From Perkinsus olseni (Eukaryota > Perkinsozoa > Perkinsida > Perkinsidae), in NCBI GenBank assembly GCA_013115135.1, contig JABANP010000900.1:1-13005 (forward strand): a stretch of DNA of 13,005 nucleotides, written 5' to 3'. The first letter of the stretch is position 1. Each line of letters begins with the position of its first letter. The position numbers and the translations under genes are program-made. The notes below the pieces were generated by a model, which was not told the origin of the DNA, did not search any database, and was given only the letters and a program-made list of their open reading frames with translations. This document shows, piece after piece, positions 1 to 7,180 of the stretch.

Positions 1-7
1 GACCAAA

Positions 8-43
8 CCTCAAACCCCGCGGCCCGAATACCGGGGCCTGAGG
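8..43. repeat. imperfect GC-rich inverted repeat
   Basis: CCTCA (8-12) pairs with TGAGG (39-43) and CCCCG (15-19) with CGGGG (32-36). The two stems are separated by a 2x2 mismatch (AA against CC) and closed by a 12-base loop. It lies at the edge of the window, so its context is cut off. Function unknown; a chance structure is possible. Confidence 0.35.
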
Positions 44-118
44 CTCAGTGACTTACCAATGGTGAGAACCACGGTTGTCTCGAAGCCATATATGGTCTAC
101 AGCGGTAACTGATGATTT

Positions 119-455
119 GCACTGTATAAGAGCAGGACTCCATCTAATTTCCCGTGCCCCTCTGGTCATCGATCTTGTCGATTCTGGTAATTCGAGCCAG
201 TTTTTCGGTGGGGCTCGAAATGTCAGCACCAACTTGTATGTCTGCAAAACAAAAATAGTTTTGCGTTTGTAACGGTAGGTGGCATCAAAAGACCTAGCTT
301 TGAGTTCAAGAGGGCATTGCAGTGGCCACGGTTGGGATCCTGCTGCTGATCACTCTGGGCGAGACCAGGTCTGCCAGACCAATTCCTGAGATACAACCCA
401 CTCATGCACATCCCATCCCATCGTTCGTCTTATCCGTGCTCACCCTAACCTCCGT
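119..455. repeat. dispersed repeat, copy 1 (shorter)
   Basis: This stretch is clearly homologous to 1008-1452. Shared landmarks in the same order are GCACTGTATAAG, CCCCTCTGGTCATCGATCT, GTATGTCTGCAAAACAAAAA, GGTGGCATC and CCTGAGATACAACCCACTC. Copy 1 lacks a block of about 80 bp that copy 2 carries between AAATGTC and CACCAACT. The repeat contains open stretches in several frames, but small non-triplet indels between the copies break every frame, so I do not call a protein. It could be a degraded mobile element or an old segmental duplication; I see no target-site duplication or terminal repeats. Confidence 0.8.
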
Positions 456-1007
456 ACGCAGAAACTATTATGGGTCAGATCCCGTCGAAATGTTCCTACC
501 CGAGTAGACTAGTTACCATCAGACTTATCATTAGTTTCATCATCATCGTCCGTCGATGATACCTGTTTTCGTTTGATTCAGTCAAGAGCAGAGTCAACGA
601 TGAAGCCCCATCAGTGCAGCGAGAACTTCTCGCTGCACTGATAACCAACAACAGGCCCTTTATAGCGTGGTATGCAACTTACTTGAGCACGCGAGGCGAA
701 AGGGTAGACAGCGGCGCCATCGAAGGTAGATGCTGGTTCAAACAGGCGGCCGGTAACCGGGCCCAAGCTCCCCGGCATATCACAACTGCTGCACAGTGCT
801 GTGACACAGAACTGGCTTTCACGCGAACAGGCATGAATGAGGGACACTTACAGGCGTGTAGTGGGGATAGTGGATGAAGATCTATATACAACATGGTGTC
901 ATACACCCTGAGTGGAGACAACACGTAGTGCGTCCATCCCCTTCTGGCCGACGATTCATCATCGACAATAACCTGGTACCACCATGTGAAAAAGCAAGCC
1001 ACTATTG
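456..1007. other. spacer without a supported gene
   Basis: Open frames here are short, overlap on both strands and start without a signal peptide or a recognisable motif. The only structure I can support is the palindrome at 610-642, listed separately. Confidence 0.5.
610..642. repeat. perfect 33-bp palindrome with one central base
   Basis: The left arm ATCAGTGCAGCGAGAA (610-625) is the exact reverse complement of the right arm TTCTCGCTGCACTGAT (627-642), with a single C at 626. Sixteen paired bases around one unpaired base are far beyond chance for 13 kb (roughly 13005 divided by 4 to the 16th, assuming even base use). As DNA it could extrude as a cruciform; as RNA it would be a 16-bp stem that needs some opening at the tip to form a loop. 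It is not next to a recognised gene. Confidence 0.9.
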
Positions 1008-1452
1008 GCACTGTATAAGGGCCGGACTCCATCTGATTTCTCGTGCCCCTCTGGTCATCGATCTCGTCGATTCTGGTAATTCGACCCAGTTTTCGGTGGG
1101 GCTCGAAATGTCGAGGGAATCGTCGCCATTTCTCTTCAAGAGCACGCTTTCCCCTGGGCCGCCTCCTCAAGAGCCACCTATTCGGCATATCACTGGCACC
1201 AACTCGTATGTCTGCAAAACAAAAAATGGTTTTTGCTTACGTAACAGTAGGTGGCATCGAAAGACGCCTAGCTCTGAGTTCTCGAGGGCATTGCGAGTGG
1301 CCGCGAGTTGGGCTCCTGCTGCTGATCAATCTGGGCAGACCAGGTCTGCCAGGCCGATTTCCTGAGATACAACCCACTCCTACGTTCCCGTAGTGATACC
1401 GCAATGATCGCGGACCGGTTTCATTCTATCCGTTCTCACCCTTACCTTCGCT
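1008..1452. repeat. dispersed repeat, copy 2 (longer)
   Basis: This is the second copy of the repeat at 119-455, in direct orientation and offset by about 890 bp. It has an extra internal block of about 80 bp near 1113-1194. Near its end lies an odd palindrome at 1334-1350: GGCAGACC, one A, then GGTCTGCC. In copy 1 the same place has one extra G, so the palindrome is interrupted there. No reading frame is kept between the copies. Confidence 0.8.
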
Positions 1453-1455
1453 GTT

Positions 1456-1560
1456 TTGTTCTTGCACGTGGTCACGAGAACAAATGCCCCCTACCCTGAA
1501 GGAAGATCTCCTGCCCTCTTCCCGGGGACACTGTCCCCACCGCCGGAACGGCGTGTCCCC
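1456..1560. repeat. cluster of three hairpins, two mutually exclusive
   Basis: TTGTTCT (1456-1462) pairs with AGAACAA (1477-1483) around an inner CGTG/CACG stem (1467-1470 with 1473-1476). GGGGACA (1524-1530) can pair either with TGTCCCC at 1532-1538, leaving one central base, or with the second TGTCCCC at 1554-1560, enclosing the small hairpin CGCCG/CGGCG (1541-1545 with 1549-1553). The pairings are exact. A functional role is only a guess, since no gene boundary adjoins. Confidence 0.5.
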
Positions 1561-2000
1561 CTCCACCTTCCTTTTAATAGTTCCATAAAGGCGATACGAT
1601 TAGTTCTCTGCTAGCTCTTTTACGGTTGCAAGCGGATCATTGTGGACTAAGACGTATGGTCGCTTCATTAAGAGTATCGGCCAGCGAGTGCTGACTCCTG
1701 GTGGAGCAATCGGTTGCGGCACTAGGCATCACCAGAATGGGGACAGTCTGTCTCGGACGGAACAATCCACGAAGTAGATTCCAGTTGAACTGGACCAGAT
1801 CAATCTTGGAAGCTGTGGGGTGTCTCTCTGGCATCAGAACGTCGATCGGCTTCGAGCCATCCAGAGCAATCGGTGGGGGTCAGTCTTCCTCAATGATTGT
1901 CGAGCTGGAGTCCCCAGGTGCTCCTGGAGTAGGGGGTTGCGCATGCGTGTCTAAGGGCAGCAAATACGCGTTCAGCCTTTCAGGACGGCCGCTCAAATTT
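1561..2000. other. spacer without a supported gene
   Basis: A frame is open on the plus strand over about 1701-2045, but its translation has no signal peptide, no motif I recognise and low-complexity Gly/Ser/Pro stretches. It also overlaps the start of the next duplication unit, where the paralogous unit does not keep the frame. I treat it as non-coding. Confidence 0.45.
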
Positions 2001-3115
2001 GTCGCTCCACCAGCCTCTCCTCGTAGTGCTATTGGAATTCAATAGGTATTCAGGGAGAAGCTCCGAGGTCATCCCTGCAGGATTCAAGTCTTCCCCGAAA
2101 ATGAAGTTCGTCCAACTTTTGCTGATGGGTGTTCAAGTACTGATGTCTGTGGATGGTTCGGGTAAACCGTGCACTCCACAGCTCTGTGGAAATGTAATCG
2201 GATTGTTCACTAACCACTCGACTGACATCGACATCACTTACCGCGTAGATGCAGATTTCAAAGTTGGTATGACCTTTACGTTCAAGGATAAGACCGTCTT
2301 CTTTGATGGGATGTACTCCCTCAAGTTTGGTGTCACCTACACACTCGAGCTCACACACGACGAGGTACAATATTGGTACAAGAATATTCAAGCGATCTTC
2401 CCAGGGGTACCATTCCAAGAGGGCGACCTCGTGGAGCTTGCTTTTTTCGCCAGTGACGAGCTCAAGATCAAGATGCGAGGCCAAACACTCCAGCTCATGA
2501 GGGTAGGTTTACTCGTGTTTCCAGGCGGCCGCTTCGTCTACACCGAGACCAATCCCCCATATTTCAAGGCGACCTTTGACGTCGCTTATGATGCTACCGT
2601 GGGAGTGCAGGTCACGTGCAATGGAGTGAGCACTGATCGGTTTATCTACCCTCTCATCCTAGTACGCGTAGAAGACCCCTACTTCAAGTTCTACAATGTG
2701 GGAGAAAAAGCAGGCGACATGGACCCGCTCGTTAAGGCTATGCAGCATGTCTGTCCCGATCAAGGTCTAGGAAGGGGCGACCTAGGATTCATCATATTCT
2801 CCTCTGAGACCACAGTCATGACGCAAATCAGAGGTTTTCGCAGGACGTTCAGAAAGGTGGGCTACTTCAAGTAGTCATTCGTAGCACTACGAGATCCTAA
2901 GCTTTTTAATAAGCCACCAATGATAGAGGGGTTTGCATAATCGTGCGCAACTCTTCTAGCTGGACTAGCATAGCTGGTCGAGGTGGTTTTTTTTTCACAT
3001 GTAGTACTTCATTTCGACAAATTATTTCATTATCCGGTCTTGCGGCGATTATTAGAGAATTTTCCTCTTTGTTGTTGCTGGTGTTGCATTCTCGTACCTG
3101 GATGAGAGTTCATAC
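2001..3115 (+). repeat. tandem duplication, unit 1 (carries the intact gene)
   Basis: Homology to unit 2 (about 3174-4300) begins upstream of the gene (GCTCCAC near 2004 against 3176, then ATTGGAATTCA against ATTGAAATTCA). It runs through the coding region and continues in the 3' flank: AAGCCAC, the T-rich run before CACAT, CATTATCCGGTCT, and GGATGAG near 3100. The unit is about 1.1 kb and the two units are in direct orientation, offset by about 1.17 kb. The ends are approximate. Confidence 0.85.
2101..2874 (+). CDS. secreted two-repeat protein of unknown family (257 aa)
   Basis: I do not recognise the family. The frame is open further upstream to 1999, but the ATG at 2101 is preferred because it opens directly into a secretion signal (MKFVQLLLMGVQVLMSVDG); cleavage near residue 19-21 is likely. 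The mature protein has four cysteines (24, 29, 173, 218), rich beta-type patterns and an internal duplication. Residues 45-127 and 157-245 align with two ungapped cores: residues 92-127 against 210-245 share K, Q, P, GDL, F and a terminal RG. A GT-AG pair at about 2504-2525 would remove 22 nt and break the frame that the paralogue confirms downstream (VTCNGVSTDR), so I read the gene as a single exon. It ends at TAG 2872-2874. A decayed tandem copy follows. It probably acts outside the cell or in a secretory compartment; the function is unknown. Confidence 0.75.
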   Translation: MKFVQLLLMGVQVLMSVDGSGKPCTPQLCGNVIGLFTNHSTDIDITYRVDADFKVGMTFTFKDKTVFFDGMYSLKFGVTYTLELTHDEVQYWYKNIQAIFPGVPFQEGDLVELAFFASDELKIKMRGQTLQLMRVGLLVFPGGRFVYTETNPPYFKATFDVAYDATVGVQVTCNGVSTDRFIYPLILVRVEDPYFKFYNVGEKAGDMDPLVKAMQHVCPDQGLGRGDLGFIIFSSETTVMTQIRGFRRTFRKVGYFK

Positions 3116-3219
3116 GTCCAGCTGATGAAGCAGAACTGCATGCCTGATAGGGACTGATCGGTCACCCCCATTGGTAGCTCCACGCGCCCCTTCTCATTAT
3201 ACTATTGAAATTCAGTAGA

Positions 3220-4045
3220 GGTTCAGAGAAAAGCTGTACCATGGAAATATGGATGAGCTGTAGATCTTGTGAGGACTACCATCGATCATTAGCGGGATCA
3301 TCTTTGCAGCATAGGTGTTCAACTGCTGATGTCTGTGGATGGTCAGGCAGTCGGGTTGTTCGATTACGGCGGGGACGAGTCGTCCCGGGCGACTTCAAAA
3401 TCAGTTAACGCGTGGACGCAGACTATCATTTTGGTATGATCTTTAAGGTTAATGGTAAGGACGCCTTCTTCGACGGGTTGTACAGCATCAAGCGTAACCT
3501 TGGTGAAGAAGTTGGAGACACTCACACAATCCAGTTCACACACGAAGAGTCCCAATACTGGCACAATAACGTTCAGGCGATCTTTCCAGGCGGCCCATCC
3601 AAGACGGCGACCTCGTGGAGCTTACTTTTTGCTACCAGTGACGACTTGTATGTCAAGATTCGAGGCCAAACACTCCACCTCAAAAGACTCGGTCGAGTCT
3701 CCGACGAGCCCCAACCCCCTATCTACAAACGACCTTTTACATCCACAATGATGGTTTCGTGGACGTACAGGTCACATGCAATGGAGTGAGCACGGATCGG
3801 TTTCACTGCCAACTCAGCCTAACAGACGTGGGGGACTACTCCAAGTTCTACAACGTGGGATTAGAGCCAGATGCCAGGGACCCGTTCGTTGGCGCTATGC
3901 AGCGCCTCTGTCCCGATCAACGTCTACGAGAGGGTGATCTAGGATTCATGATGAATCATTCATCATATCCACCTCTGAGGCCACGGTCATGACGCAAATG
4001 AAAGGCTTTCGCAGGACGTTCTGGAAGGTAGGCTACTCCGAGTAG
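3220..4045 (+). pseudogene. decayed copy of the secreted two-repeat protein gene
   Basis: Homology to 2101-2874 is evident at the nucleotide level (for example CTGATGTCTGTGGATGGT, GGCCAAACACTCCA, ATGGAGTGAGCAC, CTTTCGCAGGACGTTC). The start codon and signal peptide are not kept, the N-terminal part has deletions, and a TAA stands at 3406-3408. The longest intact stretch is 3412-3789, which covers the first repeat (DGLYSIK, HEESQYW, QAIFPG). A one-base loss near 3731 moves the second repeat into another frame (3759-3992, with VQVTCNGVSTDR). A 14-nt insertion at about 3950-3963 shifts the frame again before the end, which matches unit 1 up to TAG near 4045. A short product from 3412 cannot be excluded, but it would lack a secretion signal. 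Confidence 0.8.
3943..3963. repeat. copy-specific forward-reverse-forward palindrome
   Basis: GATTCAT (3943-3949), a single G (3950), ATGAATC (3951-3957), then ATTCAT again (3958-3963). Unit 1 has only one arm here (GGATTCATCATATT near 2786), so 14 nt were gained in unit 2. The gain is not a multiple of three and adds a frameshift to the pseudogene. Confidence 0.8.
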
Positions 4046-4173
4046 TCAATGATGCCCACTGCGAACTTCTAAGCCTCCTAACAAGCCACAATTAAGAGAG
4101 GGTCATGCGTAGCTACGATCAACCCTTCTAGGTGGTGGTCGCGGGTTTTTCACATATAATGAAGGGTAATTAC

Positions 4174-4200
4174 ATTTCGTCGAAATGATTTCGACGAAAT
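4174..4200. repeat. perfect 27-bp palindrome with one central base
   Basis: ATTTCGTCGAAAT (4174-4186), a single G (4187), then the exact reverse complement ATTTCGACGAAAT (4188-4200). It lies in the 3' flank of the decayed gene copy. The matching place in unit 1 has only a single arm-like stretch (ATTTCGACAAAT near 3013), so the palindrome arose after the duplication or was lost from unit 1. Confidence 0.9.
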
Positions 4201-4300
4201 TTTGGACGACGACATTTTCATTATCCGGTCTCGCCGGTTACTCGAAATTTTTTCTCTTTTTTACTCCTTATGTTGTGTTCTTGTGGTTGGATGAGGGATG

Positions 4301-5287
4301 AGCGATGAACAACTTAGTCGATAGGGTCGGTATTAGCTAGCCTGATGATTGAGATTGGTCCAGCTTGCATGGAGGGTAAACGGCGCGATCATCGCGCCGC
4401 GATTATATCGAAACTGCCGTTTCCCTCTTGTTTCCGAACGCTTCGCCTCGAGAAAATTCTCCGCATTGAGCGTGAGAAACATCGAGCCATCCCCGAGCCC
4501 ACTTCAGAATGATCATCTGGGGTGGCAGACTCTACCGGGTATCTTCACCAGGAGAGGAAATACACCCTCTATTCAGAAAGAGAGTATTGCTCTTCCAGGA
4601 ACCAGGCGGAACGGGGTGTAGAATGAGCCGGTAAGGAGGAGTGCAAACCGCCGCCACTAACATACTAGGAGTTGAGCCAACTTCAACGCCGACTTATCCC
4701 TACACTCTCCTATGCCACACCAACCGACTCGGTTGAACCGAATGACTTGGTAGCATCTAATACGATATCAAAGAGGTTGCAACCGTTGCATCTTTGGTTG
4801 ATCATATCACTATCTCCATCACCAACAATTTCAATACGAACAGTGAGATAGTAGTGGATTTCACTAAGTGGAAGTAGACACCAATAATCTTGTTCAACAA
4901 GGTTTGTTACGATCCCAATAAGAGCGTACCTTCGTAAGATCATCTTGTGAAGATAATCAATACGTTCATAATCCTCATCTACTTAGGTCGTATTTCTTAC
5001 GATGATAGTAGCGTTTATGATATACGCTTTGTGGGGAGCTTCGCTTGTCTTTCTGAGTTACTTAGGAACTCGTGCTAACTTCGCACACACTATATCAGTG
5101 GGGGCGGTGATAGGTGGTTCCCGCTTGCTTCATTTTCGTATGCTTCTGTTTGACGGACAGCAGACGACACTACAGTGGCAACCACCCCTTCTGTTGCTCG
5201 GCACCCACACCATTCCCTGAGGGCCTTTGCACGCTGTGCTGTTTTAGTCTTCCCACTCATACGTGGAACACAAGGCCAACGGGACCT
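4301..5287. other. intergenic stretch without a firm gene
   Basis: Several short open frames exist on both strands but none has a recognisable domain, a signal peptide or support from a second copy in the window. The only one worth naming is the minus-strand frame at 4710-4982, listed separately. Confidence 0.45.
4710..4982 (-). other. doubtful open frame, possible gene fragment
   Basis: The frame is open on the minus strand from 4982 to a TAG at 4710-4712, with the first ATG at 4943. The translation has an even, protein-like composition (DEDYERIDYLHKMILRRY, then a mixed hydrophobic and acidic stretch). Its base use is more AT-rich than the genes on either side. A second open stretch rich in His, Tyr and Lys runs just upstream in another frame (about 5061-4984) and could belong to it through a frame break. 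I recognise no family. It may be a remnant of a mobile element, a decayed gene or chance. Confidence 0.2.
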
Positions 5288-5714
5288 CATGCCCAGACTA
5301 CTCTGCACGCATTAACATAGACGGAGCGTAACATGTGCGTCCGTTCGTCCCAGCAATCGCGTGCGTTCCTCGTCGTTGAGCATACGTTCACTCTGGATGA
5401 TTTAGGCTAAATCCACAATGAGATCAGTTTCCTCATCTCTTGAGCCCTGCTTCAAGCAGCCAGTGGCTGCCAGCCACGCTGTGCTGAGCTGCAGTGCACA
5501 TGGTGCGTTCATTTTCCAGCTGGGCCAGATATCAATCACGGGGAATCACCAGCACCACATAGCACTGCGTCACCGAAGACAGTCCATGTGGACTATCGCT
5601 CTCTCAGAGTGGCCTTTGACTGGGAGCTACTATAAGCAATCATACGCTCACCAGGAAGTTCCCTTGTACGGCGTCTATTTAGGTTTCCTTAGTGTATAAC
5701 ATTAACCCACATCG
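5288..5714 (+). promoter_or_regulatory. conserved upstream region of GH18 gene 1
   Basis: This 5' flank is homologous to 8553-8937 upstream of the second GH18 gene. The strongest blocks are ACATAGACGGAGCGTAACAT and the bases after it (about 5315-5360), GAGATCAGTTTCCTCATCT (near 5420) and 5586-5699. It must hold the promoter and 5' untranslated region if the duplicates are expressed, but I cannot point to defined elements. The last 129 bases align with copy 2 without any indel and in the frame of the GH18 start; copy 1 has stops TAA at 5697-5699 and 5703-5705. The pyrimidine-rich AG at about 5681-5690 could be a splice acceptor, but this is speculative. Confidence 0.45.
5447..5477. repeat. copy-specific cluster of odd palindromes
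   Basis: CTGCTT-C-AAGCAG (5447-5459) is followed by CAGCCA (5457-5462), GTGGCTG (5463-5469), one C, and CAGCCAC (5471-5477), again a forward-reverse-forward set. Between matching anchors (CCTCATCT and CTG) this copy is 14 nt longer than the second GH18 copy, which has only a single GGCCACACT-like arm near 8710. Confidence 0.7.
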
Positions 5715-6756
5715 ATGGTATCTTTCTGTTACCTCCTGCTGGCTGCCGTCAGCTGGCAGATTGATGCGTTAGAGTTCTACGCGTACTTCGTCGGCGAAAA
5801 CCTCCCGACCACTAGGAATTTCTCGTATTTCGACAACATTTTCAGTGCAGGCGTCACGGAGCTGGTCTTTGTGGGGTTTACCGTCTCAGCCGACACCACG
5901 ATAACGAGGACTTTCTCCAATGAGAACGAGTTGCTGTTGGCCCGCCAGGCTGCCGACGCTCACGCTACGCGGGTCTCCTTCGTGCTGCAGAGCATTCCGT
6001 TCATCAACGGCGGCCCGACTGCCTTTTCGAAGTTCTACGCCTCTGCGAACAACATGGTCGAGAAGTACAAGTTCGATGGTATCAATTTTGATTGGGAGTT
6101 CCCAAGAAATGTTGACGAGTGGAACAAATATCGAGATCTGATGAAGGGGACGAAGGAGAACGTGAAGAAGAGCGGCAGGAATGTTGATGTCAGTGTGGCG
6201 TAAGTCAGGTTGAGCACCTGTCTGTTGTCGCATAGTCCGTCCTTCAGCATCGGTAACTCATACGCCCTGTACAAGAGCGTTGGCTTGTGTGGTGTGGTGG
6301 ACAAGTGTCTGTGGATGGGATACGACAACCGCGGCGACCCCAGAGGTCACTCCAACATTTATTGGGTGAAGAACATGGTCAACGAGTGGAAAAACGTTGA
6401 AGGTCTGCCTTCTGCCAAGTTCGCTCTTGGGGTGAGATAACTCTCTGTACATGTCAAGCGAGGGTAGGTCGTCGTTCATACTATGAACTTCACAGGTACC
6501 TCTGTACGGCGAGAACGGTGCTGGGGCACAAGCGACGTATTCCCAGCTCGTTGAGATGGGCGCCGACCCTAAGGGGAACGGTTCATTCAAGGGATACTTT
6601 TTCGACTCGCAGCCTATCCTGCAAGAGAAGATCGACTTATGCAACAACGAGAGCTTGGGCGGACTTATGGCCTGGCAGTTGGGATCAGATCTCTCGCCCG
6701 AGGACACGCGCTCCCTCATCTACGGTATCAAGCAAAAGCTGAAGCCAGGGCTTTAA
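5715..6756 (+). CDS. secreted GH18 chitinase-like protein, copy 1 (exons 5715-6199, 6236-6431, 6496-6756)
   Basis: Three exons joined in frame give 313 residues. The ATG at 5715 opens a signal peptide (MVSFCYLLLAAVSWQIDA), and the mature chain starts near LEFYAYF. The family 18 signature is FDGINFDWE, with D121, N124, D126 and the catalytic-type acid E128. The second Asp of the classical DxxDxDxE is Asn, which the family pattern allows. MGYD (189-192) matches the conserved MxYD, LGVPLYG spans the exon 2/3 junction, and GGLMAWQLGSD (W287, D292) fits the last barrel strand. The usual SxGG motif is missing: the region reads VSFVLQSIPF, one residue shorter than copy 2. Family members hydrolyse beta-1,4-GlcNAc polymers or bind them as inactive lectins. 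With E128 present hydrolysis is possible, but the lost SxGG makes it uncertain. The protein is compact, with no carbohydrate-binding module seen. Confidence 0.85.
6200..6235 (+). other. intron 1 of GH18 gene 1 (36 bp)
   Basis: Starts GTAAGT and ends CATAG. Removing it joins GC to T, giving an Ala codon, and carries the frame past the TAA at 6201-6203. All 36 bases are identical to intron 1 of the second copy. Confidence 0.85.
6432..6495 (+). other. intron 2 of GH18 gene 1 (64 bp)
   Basis: Starts GTGAGA and ends TTCACAG; removal joins ...LG to VPLYG in frame and skips the TAA at 6438-6440. The first 40 bases equal copy 2. The rest is 14 nt longer because of an inserted odd palindrome: GTTCATA (6474-6480), C, TATGAAC (6482-6488), then TTCA. 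Confidence 0.85.
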
Positions 6757-7180
6757 CGAGGATGGCGATATATCACGCTTTTGTTACGCTAAGCATCGGG
6801 TCTTAGAGTCTTGAAAGCCATTTATTAAAACAGCTGTAGTCGTATTACCACTTTGATGCACTTGAACTAGAGTATTTAAATTTTCAGATCGTTAAAACGG
6901 ACATCATAATTTTCTCTTCATCAATTGTGATGTTAATTTCGGCAATGGAAAGGCATGGCTTATGACAGAAGGAGATCTCGTACTTTAGGCCCTCCGCGAT
7001 GCAAGCTTCGCGTATGAGAGCCCGGTCAGTATATGCGCGGTACGCCAGTTCTCAAGCGTTTGTTGTCAACGAGATAGAGAGGACTCGATAGAATCTTTCT
7101 CAGAAAGCTTACCCCTGATCTCACCTTCGGAGGGAATAATCTGTTTACTCATCACGAGCAGAGTGAGCAACATTCAATAA
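6757..7180. repeat. 3' flank of GH18 gene 1, shared with copy 2
   Basis: Homologous to 9969-10520. Common blocks include CTAGCATCGGGTCT-like (near 6792), TACCACTTTGATG, AATTTTCTCTTCATCAATTG, TCCGCGATGCAA and CTCACCTTCG. No gene is seen. It probably includes the 3' untranslated region; I cannot place a polyadenylation site. Confidence 0.6.

Larger units (their letters stand above)
3174..4300 (+). repeat. tandem duplication, unit 2 (carries the decayed copy)
   Basis: This is the direct repeat of unit 1, with homology through 5' flank, coding region and 3' flank. Unit 2 is longer in places because of insertions absent from unit 1: 14 nt near 3950-3963 and about 36 nt around 4160-4215. Both insertions create odd-centred palindromes. 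Confidence 0.85.

Noticed and set aside
679..1188. Minus-strand open frame of 169 codons
   Set aside because: It overlaps the dispersed repeat and has basic, Arg-rich, motif-free translation that is not kept in the other repeat copy.
874..1365. Plus-strand open frame of 163 codons across repeat copy 2
   Set aside because: The matching frame in repeat copy 1 is broken by non-triplet indels and the translation has no recognisable domain, so the openness is probably chance.
1701..2045. Plus-strand open frame of 114 codons before the first gene
   Set aside because: No signal peptide or motif, low-complexity composition, and it overlaps the tandem duplication start where the paralogous unit does not keep the frame.
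2504..2525. Possible 22-bp GT-AG intron inside the 2101-2874 gene
   Set aside because: Removing it shifts the frame and destroys the second repeat, whose sequence (VTCNGVSTDR) is also visible in the paralogue. The unspliced frame is consistent throughout.
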